64,000 nucleotides of DNA from Penium margaritaceum (Eukaryota; Streptophyta; Zygnematophyceae; Desmidiales; Peniaceae): positions 25,694-89,693 of the forward strand of contig SZWC01001566.1 of NCBI GenBank assembly GCA_023375785.1, written 5' to 3'. The translations under genes were made by a program, and so were the position numbers. The notes beneath the pieces were generated by a model, which did not search any database, was not told the DNA's origin, and saw nothing but the letters and a program-made list of their open reading frames with translations. Shown here piece after piece: positions 55,440 to 64,000 of the stretch (position 1 is the stretch's first letter; every line of letters starts with the position of its first letter).

Positions 55440-56992
55440 TTTTGGTATCAGAGCCAGAGCGTTGCAGTAGCAGCAGAAGACTGATGTACACGTGCTTGAT
55501 AACGCCGGCGGACCTCCATACGTGCTAGTGCAGGGGAAATGCTGCCGGATTTTTTCAGGCAGCATTGACCCGCCTGGTGGCATCGTCAGAATTTTTCCCA
55601 CGGCCACAAGGCCAGGGGAAATGCTGCCGGATTTTTTTCCGGCAGCACTGACCCCCACACTTGACGCGAGGAGATGAGCGGCAGGCCACGTCAGGCGCTT
55701 GCTGGCGACAACGCACGCGGCGATGTCATCCAGGTGTGACTGACAGGAGCAGCCCGCAGCGGAAGCAACAGCTTTCAACAATAGCGAGCAGTGGCAGCAG
55801 CAGCCAGCAGCAACTACNAGCAGAAGACTGATGTACACGTGCTTGATAACGCCGGCGGACCTCCATACGTGCTAGTGCAGGGGAAATGCTGCCGGATTTT
55901 TTCAGGCAGCATTGACCCGCCTGGTGGCATCGTCAGAATTTTTCCCACGGCCACAAGGCCAGGGGAAATGCTGCCGGATTTTTTTCCGGCAGCACTGACC
56001 CCCACACTTGACGCGAGGAGATGAGCGGCAGGCCACGTCAGGCGCTTGCTGGCGACAACGCACGCGGCGATGTCATCCAGGTGTGACTGACAGGAGCAGC
56101 CCGCAGCGGAAGCAACAACTTTCAACAATAGCGAGCAGTGGCAGCAGCAGCCAGCAGCAACTACGCGAAGCAGAAGTCACCAGTAGCAGCAGCTCGCAGT
56201 AGCTCGCAGCAGCCCTTAGTAGCAGCGGCAGTAGCGAGCAGCAGCCTGCAAAAGTTGGCAGCAACAGTTGCAACAGCGGTAGCAAGCAGCAGCCGTAGCT
56301 GCTCGCAGCCCGCTGCTTGCTACGAGCAGTGAGTTGCTGGCAGCGAGCTCGCTGCTTGCAACGAGCAGTGAGTAACGAGCTCGCAGCTCGCAGCTCGTCC
56401 CTCGCAGCGAGTAGTGAGCTCGCTATGACGAGGAAAAAAGAGAAAAAAAAGATCCCCANGCTTTCTGGCACTAACACTGGCGCGCGCATTTCTGAGTAAC
56501 AAACCTAGAGCTTCCCGACTTAGTCTCTGGAGGAGCAGACTTAAGCAACGAGCATGGACGCCCGCACGATGCATCAACAACACCGCTGCCCCAACTTGTT
56601 GCCTAGCGTTTCCATTTTGGTATCAGAGCCAGAGCGTTGCAGTAGCAGCAGAAGACTGATGTACACGTGCTTGATAACGCCGGCGGACCTCCATACGTGC
56701 TAGTGCAGGGGAAATGCTGCCGGATTTTTTCAGGCAGCATTGACCCGCCTGGTGGCATCGTCAGAATTTTTCCCACGGCCACAAGGCCAGGGGAAATGCT
56801 GCCGGATTTTTTTCCGGCAGCACTGACCCCCACACTTGACGCGAGGAGATGAGCGGCAGGCCACGTCAGGCGCTTGCTGGCGACAACGCACGCGGCGATG
56901 TCATCCAGGTGTGACTGACAGGAGCAGCCCGCAGCGGAAGCAACAGCTTTCAACAATAGCGAGCAGTGGCAGCAGCAGCCAGCAGCAACTAC
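55285..56992. other. Two single-N contig-overlap duplications in Copia-3
   Basis: Sequence after the N at 55818 restarts at the equivalent of 55472 (offset 347). Sequence after the N at 56459 restarts at the equivalent of 55285 (offset 1,175), repeating the LTR end and PBS. The copies are almost identical; one difference seen is CAACAGCTTT (55766, 56941) against CAACAACTTT (56114). The likely true structure is a single copy, best represented by 56460-57290. Confidence 0.85.
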
Positions 56993-58140
56993 GCGAAGCA
57001 GAAGTCACCAGTAGCAGCAGCTCGCAGTAGCTCGCAGCAGCCCTTAGTAGCAGCGGCAGTAGCGAGCAGCAGCCTGCAAAAGTTGGCAGCAACAGTTGCA
57101 ACAGCGGTAGCAAGCAGCAGCCGTAGCTGCTCGCAGCCCGCTGCTTGCTACGAGCAGTGAGTTGCTGGCAGCGAGCTCGCTGCTTGCAACGAGCAGTGAG
57201 TAACGAGCTCGCAGCTCGCAGCTCGTCCCTCGCAGCGAGTAGTGAGCTCGCTATGACGAGGAAAAAAGAGAAAAAAAAGATCCCCACCACACCAGCTGAT
57301 GCAAGAACAGTAGCAGCAGCACCAACAACACCTACAACAACAGCAACAGCAAAAGGCAACAGCAGCAGTAGCAGTAGGAGCAACAACAGCAGCAACAACA
57401 ACAACAGTAGTAGCAGCAGTAGTAGCAGCGGCTCCATCAACGACCGCTGCTGACGTCAGCGGCCGTCCGCTGACATCACTATTGACGTCACTGCTAACAT
57501 CAACAACAAAAATATACAAAGCAGTAGCCCTACACATACTATAGTAGTGTCTGCTGACATTAGCCATCCTAGGCTGACGTCACTGCTGACATTAACAGCA
57601 CACAAAGATAAAAAAATTATATACAAACAAAGGAAGAGGGGCACTAAAACCCACTATGGTTAACAGCTCGTCTGGGGAGGGATCCTCTTCTATTGGGGGG
57701 ACCCCTAGCCCCCCTTTCCTACAGCAGCTGTAGCAACTACAGCAGCACGAGCAGCAGCAACAGTAGCAACAACAGCAGCAACAACAGCTGCAGTAGCAGT
57801 AGCAGTTGCAGCAACAGCAGCAGCAGCAGCAGCACCCCTCTGGCATCGTTGGCGAAAACCCTGACCTCCTCGCTGCCATTTAGCAACAGCTTGCCGCCTT
57901 GACACAGCAGCTTGCAGCGCTGTCGCCATTAGCCTCCCCGACTGCCACCAGTGCATTGCTACCGTTCATTCCTCCTGGGCAAGCCAGCCCCGTTGTGTCT
58001 ACTGCCGCACATTATATGGCGTAGTAGCAGACTCACCGCCAGCGGCAGACGGTGACCTCCGTCCTTTGCCCCACTCTGGGTGCCAGCGCAGGTAGAAGGA
58101 CTTCAAGACGGCGCCCCCGCCACTTCAGGCCGGCGAGCAG
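56617..58140 (+). other. Copia-3 leader: hairpins, trinucleotide-rich DNA and TGACG cluster
   Basis: Just after the PBS, TGCTGCC...GGCAGCA and, 80 bases on, TGCTGCCGGA-T6-TCCGGCAGCA form hairpins (55540-55564 and 55622-55647; again about 56715 and 56797). CAG/CAA/GTA triplets dominate 56950-57440 and 57720-57840. TGACGTCA occurs at 57451, 57483 and 57574, TGACATCA at 57471, TGACATTA at 57555 and 57587. No gene. Confidence 0.75.
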
Positions 58141-59395
58141 TTCCAGAGCTAGGAGTTCAACTTCCGGATCTAGGCATAGGGTGAAGGCCTGTGGGCATAC
58201 TACACCTCCCAGATGATCCCACCGAGGCCAACCAGTTGTATGACACTAGTCGCGCCGTATGTACCCTCGTCCCCGTCGTCCCTCCGGATTCCCGCCTGGC
58301 CCTAGAGCCTTTCCTCGGCGACTTCACCGTTGGCGCCATCCCAGACCATGCAGCCGCATGGCACGTCCTCACTCGTCCCCATCGCTTGTCCATCGAGGTT
58401 GAGACCAGCCGTCTACTGTGGAGATTCAACTCCCTGCACATGGGGGAGACGGAGACGGTCACCACCTACAGGCAGCGGGCAAGGGACATCATTTGTCGCC
58501 TCGGCACCTCTGCCCCACCCCCTGTGGCTGCGCTCCTCACCATTAAGCGTGGTGCTACAGACGCGTACACGGACGTCTTCGTGCACTATTCACATGACGT
58601 CCTCTCCACCATGGTGGTACAGAGTACCCTCATGCCTTGGGCATACGAGCTCATTCTCCGGATTGAGGAAGCTCGTCAGGAGTCCCGACTCCAGCGCACG
58701 GAGGCTCTTGCCTTTGAAGCCGTTGCCTCCGTGGCCGTTGCTTCCCCCGTCAAAGCTACCTCTACCAGCTCCTCGTCGTCGGGGAAGAAGAAGCATCCAA
58801 ACAAGAAGGGCAAGGGTCAGTAGTAGCAGCAGCAGCCCTCGACCAAGTCCAGTGGTGGTGGCTTAGTCTGCCACAACTGTGGCCAGCCCGGGCACGGGTG
58901 GTACACGTGCCCTCTACCGTCGGACAAGGCACGCGTCATTGCCACCATGCTTTGCCAGCAGGAGTATCATCTCACCTCTGCCGCCATAGCTGTCGCCGGC
59001 TCTGACGTCTTGACCTCTTCCAGTAGCTCCACCACTCCGTCATCTCCCACAGCTCCACAAGTCCAGCCGGTGCCAGCTCCGCAGGAGTACCTTTCGCAGC
59101 CGCCGGCGCCCACGTTTCCTTCACCAGCACAGCCTCCCTTCAACTCGGGCTCCGGTGCCGTCACTCCACACTCGGTCTACATTCCCGGACCGTCCTCCCG
59201 CGAGCGTCAGTTGGAGCAGTTCATTGCGCTCCAGCCCAGCTTGCCTCGCCCTCCCACCCAAGGAAGTGCGAGTTGCGTCACCTCCTGCTCTCCTTCCCAG
59301 CCCTGCATGACTAAGATTGATCTGCGGTCGTGTCCCGACTCCTCGTCTGTCTCGTCGTCTTCCGTGGTCTCCTCTAACCCCCTTCCGTGATGACG
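58141..59395 (+). pseudogene. Copia-3 gag, broken
   Basis: The opening is EFNFRI-stop-A-stop-GEGLWAYYTS with TAG at 58150, 58171 and 58177, where the family has Trp, Trp and Gln. After a frame change comes LPDDPTEANQLYDTSRAV (about 58201), then FLGDFTVGAIPDHAAAWHVL and RFNSLHMGETETVTTYRQRA (Retrotran_gag type). LLTIKRGATDAYTDVFVHYS (about 58532) precedes a Lys-rich stretch. TAGTAG at 58821-58826 interrupts a CAG run and clearly replaces Gln-Gln. The zinc knuckle VCHNCGQPGHGWYTC (about 58868-58912) is intact. A Pro/Ser tail runs to the TGA at 59388. Confidence 0.85.
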
Positions 59396-60944
59396 TTGCG
59401 TGGCTTGACGATTGGCACTCTCAATTCGTGCCCCCCTCCACCGCGTCCGCGGCCCTTGCTTGCTGCCATGTGACCGTTAGCTTATCTGGCGAGTCCGGTC
59501 TTGGACCCTGCTGAGACCTGGATCATTGACTCCGGGGCCATGCATCACATGACAGCCTCCCACAAGGCCTTTAGTATCCTCAGTCCTGTTGGCGATGTCT
59601 CTGGTGTCCGGACGGGCTCCGGACAGGTGTTGCCTGTCCGTGGCGTCGACGTCGTTCGTTTCCGTGGTCCTGTCGATGATGTTTTTGTGACCGATGTCCT
59701 CGTCGTCCCCGGTCTCAAGCTCAGCTTCCTGTCCATTGCTGCCCTTGACCGAATGAGCATGGACGTTGTGCACTCGTGTGGTGTTGGCACTGTGTCATTG
59801 CGTCCGTCCAGTCTTGTGGTCATGCACGCCACCGCACATGGCAACTTGTGACATGTACCTCAACCGTCCTCCTCTCCTTTTATCTCCTCTCCGTTGGCCG
59901 CCATAGGCCATGTGTTTGTCATTAGTATGCTCTCTCCTCAGCACACCCGCCTGTTGCACCGTCGCCTTTGCCACGTCCACTCTGCTGCCGTACATAGCAT
60001 GCTCCACACCCAGCCGGCCAAGGGCCTTGACCCAGAGACTTTCCCTCTCCTATGTCCCACAGAGTACGTTGATTGCGCTCAGGGCAAGATGCACCGGTCC
60101 ACACACCCTCTGTCTTCCTCCCGTGCATCCATCCCCCTCGACCTGGTCCATTCCAATGTCATGGATCCTCACCCTACCGAGTCCGTCAGAGAGCATGGCC
60201 GCTATGCCCTCACCCTCAGTGACGTCTACTCTCGCTACCACTAGGTCTTCTGTCATCGGCAGAATAACGACGTCGCCCGAACCATCTAGGACTGGCTTGT
60301 CCTTGCGGAGCGCGAGTGTGGTCGGTCTCTTTGCCGCTTTCGCTCTAATGGGGGTGGTGAGTACATGGGTGAGACCACGACATTTCTCGCCTCCCACGGT
60401 ATCCACCACAAGACGTCCGCGCCCTACATGCCCGCCGAGAACGGCGTCTCCGAGCGGTGGAACCGTACCATGGCCGACGCCGTTCGTACCATGCGAGTCG
60501 ATTCTGGTCTCTCCGATGGCTTCTACATTGAAGCCATGGACTACATGACATGGGTCTGGAACCGGATTCCCCACGGTCCCCTTCCCCGCCAGTCCACGCC
60601 ATACCAGCATTGGTGCGGTCAGTGCGCTGATCTTCGCCCGGCTCGTGTCTGGAGTTGCGTGGCCATTGTGTGGTTGCCCGCCCCGCAACCGGGCGACAAG
60701 CTCGCCCCCCGCGGACGTCCCTACACCTTCCTTGGTATCTCTCGTCAGTCCAAGACATGGCACTTCTGGCATCCATCCCGGCACCGTATCGTCGAGTCCG
60801 GCGATGCCCTCTACTTTGAGGACCTGTTTCCTCGCGACCTCATTCGCTCCAGCTCGTCCGTGTCCCTCCTGTCGCGTGGGGGAGTAGTGAGTCCGTCCTC
60901 CGTCTTGTTGCTTTCGGGTGACACATCACTTAGTCCCTCTGAGC
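59396..60944 (+). pseudogene. Copia-3 protease and integrase, broken
   Basis: The protease is TWIIDSGAMHHMTASHKAF (about 59516) with Asp-Ser-Gly present. TGA at 59849 stands where Copia-2 has TGG (family GN-W-VP). Pre-integrase: HTRLLHRRLCHVHSAAVHSM (about 59943). Integrase: LVHSNVMDPHP (about 60147) and FRSNGGGEYMG (about 60346), in which both catalytic Asp positions are Asn (G-to-A type), while NGVSERWNRT (about 60441) keeps Glu. TAG at about 60243 and 60288 interrupt. The C-terminal part (DLRPARVWSCVAIVWLPAP, about 60634) and DALYFEDLFPRDLI are well preserved. Confidence 0.85.
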
Positions 60945-61350
60945 CGGTAGCCCCGGTCGCATCATCTGGCCCCTCCGGGCTAGCAGCCCCAGTCGTGTCC
61001 GCTAGCCTCTTCGGGCCGACAGCCCAGTCGCGTCCGCTGGCTCTTTCGAGCCAGTAGCCCGGGTTGCGTCCACTTGCCCCTCCGGGCCGGCAGCCCTAGT
61101 CGCACCCATTGGCCCCTCCGGGCCGAGAGCCCCAGTCGCGTCCACTGGCCCCTTCGAGCCAGCAGCCCCGGTGGCGCCCATGGGCCCCTCCGGGCCGGCA
61201 GCCCCAGTCTCGTCCACTGGCCCCTCCGGGCCAAGAGCCCTGGTCGTGCCCACTGGCCCCTCCGGGCCGACGGCCCCAGTCGCACCCGCTAACCCCTCCG
61301 GGCCAGTAGCCTCAGTCGCGCCCGCTGGCCCCTCCGGGCCAACAGCCCCG
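60945..61350 (+). repeat. 36-bp coding minisatellite in Copia-3 pol linker
   Basis: About eleven 36-bp units around CCCCAGTCGCGCCC and TGGCCCCTCCGGGCC, translating to 12-residue GPSGPAAPVAP-like units. A one-base loss near 61023 shifts frame inside the array; the frame is re-established downstream (61171 onward). Confidence 0.9.
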
Positions 61351-63272
61351 TCCGCCTTCGTTGGCCTGTCGGACTCAGTGCCATTTCCTACCCTACCACG
61401 CTACACCCGTGGCCCAGATGGCAGCCTCCGACCCAAGCCGTCGGTGAGTGCGCAGACCGTCGCACCGCGCTTCGTGGCGCCTCGACCCCCTGTGGCACCA
61501 CGTGTCTCCTCCAGTCCCATGGTCGTGAGTGGGGATCCTCGCACCAAGGCCCTCGGCCCGACCACTTCGGCCATCATTGCAGACCTTCACTCGGGCTCCG
61601 CACTGGGCTACGCCATGCTTTATCACGACCATGAGCACACTGTCGTGGCTGCACTCGCGCACATCCCACCTGGAGCTCGAGAAGCACATGCTCTCTCAGT
61701 CCGCTCCACAGGACGCCCGGAGGACCTAGCTACCCTGCGCGAGGCACGAGCCTCTCCTGAGGCCGCTCATTGGGATGCTTCCTGCGCCGATGAGCTCGAT
61801 GTTATCCGTCAGCACCACGTGTATGACCTCGTCCACCTTCCTCCAGGTCGAAAGGCCATCTGCGCCAAGTGGGTCTTTCGGCGCAAATAGAAGCCTGACG
61901 GGTCCTTGGACAAGTACAAGGTCCGCCTCACAGCCAAGAGGTTTGCCCAGATCCTTGGGGTCGATTACGACCAGATTTGTGCCCGAGTTGGCCGGTTCTC
62001 CACTAGGCGGGCGCTCTTCAACCTGGTTGCCCAACATGGGTGGGAGTTGCATCAGATGGACGTGAGCAACGCTTTTCTCCATGGTTCACTGGAGGGTGAG
62101 GAGCTCTACATGGTGCAGCCCCAAGGCTTCGACGACGGCACTAGGAGAGTCTGGCGGCTGCAGAAGGCCCTCTATGGCCTAAAGCATTCGCTTCGGTGAT
62201 GGAACCAAGAGATCAGTAGCATGCCTCTTCGCGGCGGCCTCCAGCGCAGCACCGCTGACCTCGCACTGTTTGTCCCTCCGTGAGGCCAAACTTTTGTTGT
62301 TGTTCTGGTTTACGTTGACGATTTCCTCATCGTGTCGCCAGACACGGCTGCCATCTAGCTTGATCGTTGCACGCCGCCTACGAGATGAAGGATCTCGGAT
62401 ATGCCCGAGTCTTCCTGGGCATGGAGCTCGAGCATGATCGCTTCTAGGGCGTCCTGCACATGCAACAGGCTGCCTATATGCAGACTTTGTCCACTCGCTT
62501 TGCCAAGGACCTGTCACTTGTGCCAAGTGCATCTTCACCCATATCACCTGATGGCCAGGTGAAACTGAAGAGTCCTGACCTAGCTGTTGTGGGGAAGCCA
62601 GTTGACGTGACCATGTATCTGCGAGTCATCGAGTCACTGATGTTCTTGGCAACGACGACGCGCCCTGACCTCGAGTTCGCCATTAACCTCCTGGCCCAGT
62701 TTTCTCAGGATCCGCGTCACCTCCACTTCGAGGTCGCGATCTGAGTACTGCGCAATGTCCTCTCGACTCCTCGGCGAGGTCTCATGTTCCGCCGACAGCC
62801 CTCTGTTGTCGCGGTAGGCTACACCGACAGTGACTGGGCCGACAGTCCGGACGGTAAGAGTCGCACGGGCTGGATCTTTCTGATTGACAGCACAGCTATG
62901 TCCTGGCATAGTGGCAAGCAGGAGTGCATTGCATGCAGCACTGCTGAGGCTGAGTATGTGGTCCTTGGCTCTGGCGCGTGTGAGAGTGTGTGGTTGCGTC
63001 GTCTGTATTCCGAGCTGTTTCAGTCTATCGCATCCATCACGTTGTATTATGACAATGAGAGTGTCATGGCCATCGTCGACAATGACGGCGTGTATCACAC
63101 ACGCACAAAGCACATCAACGTTGAGTATCACTATGTGCGTTCATTGTTGTATGACAGCAGCATCAACATTGTGTGGGTTGAGACAGCAAGGCAGTTGGCT
63201 CACTTTTTGACCAAGGCACTGAAGCGCGACTCGTTCAAGAAGGCTGTGAGTTCGGTTGGCGTGCGTCCGTGA
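61351..63272 (+). pseudogene. Copia-3 RT and RNase H, broken
   Basis: After the linker (DLATLREARASPEAAHWD, about 61722), RT has HLPPGRKAICAKWVFRRK (about 61837), a TAG at 61888 (Copia-2 has TGG), then LHQMDVSNAFLHGSLEGEEL (about 62049) and VYVDDFLIVSPD (about 62310) with intact YVDD. TAG at 62356 is shared with Copia-2. TAG at 62445 (Copia-2 CAG) and TGA at 62742 (Copia-2 CGA) are private. A frameshift lies near 62360-62460. RNase H is well preserved: VGYTDSDWADSPDGKSRTGW (about 62814), CSTAEAEYVVLGSGACESVW and HTRTKHINVEYHYVRS, ending at TGA 63270. Confidence 0.88.
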
Positions 63273-63379
63273 GTGACTCTCTTTGTCCGTGCCTGTGCCT
63301 CTGCGTACTATGGGGGAGTTTGGTTGTTGACTATGTCTCTGCCCGCACATGTGCACTACGCCTATGAGTCATGGGGAAT

Positions 63380-64000
63380 TGTTGGTTTTCGTGCATCTCA
63401 CATTGTACTCTGCTGTGTCCTCCCGGCTTGTGTGCATCGGCGTGCAGATGACTGACGGCGAGACTCGACGCTGCTGGAGTGTCGTTCGGTGGAGCGGACG
63501 CACACAGAGGCCTACTCACAGGTCGCTGGAGCCTCCTCCCTCTGGCGACGTGCTCAGCTCCATCGGCAGGCCTCCTCGGTGGTCGGGCCGCCGGCGGTCA
63601 CTGCCATTGCAAATGCTGTCTACATGCACCCAGCACCGTTTATGGCTGTGCCATTGCGTCTGCAGCATCATGCTCTGTCTAGGGTCCATGTCTCTTGTTG
63701 TGTGTCACTGTTTGGCATCATTGACTGTTATAGGCATTGCCTGTGTTCGGGTAGCCACAACTCTTTGCTGCTATTTTTCTAGCTGAATCTGACTGCACAA
63801 TTACGCTGGGAGCATTGACATTATGGTATGGTCCAATTTTCAGGCAAAATGGACGACGCCCGGGTTTTGGGCTGTCGGGCGTCTTGCAGGGCTCATCGAG
63901 AAAACCCTGCGTGCCAGAAAATAAGTCTAGGACTATTTTCTGATTGGCTGGTTAGTTGAGTAACAAGTTCCACACTAGTGAGGGGGAGCTAGAACTTAGA
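63380..64000 (+). repeat. Copia-3 3' LTR, cut by the window edge
   Basis: Starts TGTTGGTTTTCGTGCATC after ATGGGGAAT and matches 54606 onward. About 210 bp should lie beyond the window. An alternative start is the TGTTGAC at about 63327 after TATGGGGGAG; the 5' copy argues for 63380. Confidence 0.85.

Larger units (their letters stand above)
54606..64000 (+). mobile_element. Copia-3: Ty1/copia element, plus strand, runs off the window
   Basis: 5' LTR 54606-55439, PBS TTGGTATCAGAGCC at 55441, long leader (inflated by two assembly duplications), gag, protease, integrase, GPS-repeat linker, RT, RNase H to 63272, 3' LTR from 63380 to beyond 64000. Same family as Copia-2. Multiple stops and some frameshifts; integrase Asp residues are changed to Asn. 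Confidence 0.9.

Noticed and set aside
55467-56992. Threefold tandem repeat of LTR end, PBS and leader as a biological amplification
   Set aside because: Each repeat boundary is a single N and the copies are nearly identical, as expected for unmerged contig overlaps.

Overview
The window is a repeat-dominated piece of a nuclear eukaryotic genome, almost certainly from the green-plant (streptophyte) lineage. The evidence is a C2H2 zinc finger with the plant-type QALGGH helix at the left edge, chromodomain Ty3/gypsy elements (chromoviruses), Ty1/copia elements with plant-style TGGTATCAGAGC primer-binding sites, and a Mutator-like transposase with a DBD-MULE-SWIM-zinc-knuckle layout. A charophyte alga or a bryophyte-grade plant fits; the species cannot be fixed from the sequence. 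No tRNA, rRNA, CRISPR array or bacterial-type gene was seen.

Layout. 1-2,363: minus-strand host zinc-finger locus carrying a perfect 9-bp minisatellite of 147 copies. 2,364-4,657: intergenic DNA with palindromes, a 33-base G run, a (TGCAG)11 array, purine and CAG tracts and a degenerate tandem repeat. 4,658-7,440: MULE transposase with one intron, broken almost only by TAG codons. 8,075-14,185: Gypsy-1 (+), with a 454-bp terminal-inverted-repeat element inserted in its RT. 14,186-20,165: Gypsy-2 (-), same broad family, tail-to-tail with Gypsy-1. 20,166-33,088: Gypsy-3 (+), split by a 6.6-kb non-autonomous LTR element (25,456-32,035; LTRs of 1,633 and 1,632 bp) that separates its integrase from its chromodomain. 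33,977-34,311: (CA)n with a 79-base assembly gap. 34,314-53,885: old Copia-0 (+), interrupted by Copia-1 (+, 35,549-41,848, 5-bp target duplication GCAGC) and Copia-2 (-, 44,797-53,281); Copia-2 itself contains a probable 715-bp solo LTR. 54,606-64,000: Copia-3 (+), same family as Copia-2, running off the right edge.

How it fits together. Apart from the zinc-finger locus, everything recognisable is layered transposon insertion, and the nesting gives a relative order: Copia-0 before Copia-1 and Copia-2; Copia-2 before the solo LTR; Gypsy-3 before the large non-autonomous element; Gypsy-1 before the MITE. No element looks autonomous. Copia-1 keeps one frame for about 1,450 codons without an indel, yet has nine nonsense codons. 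The stops across the window are mostly TAG where Gln is expected (CAG) and TGA where Arg is expected (CGA). Nine homologous positions compared between Copia-2 and Copia-3 all fit C-to-T/G-to-A change. This looks like decay by deamination of methylated cytosine at CG and CHG sites.

Assembly caution. Three single-N positions (41,295; 55,818; 56,459) each sit at the junction of near-exact direct duplications and look like unmerged contig overlaps, not biology.
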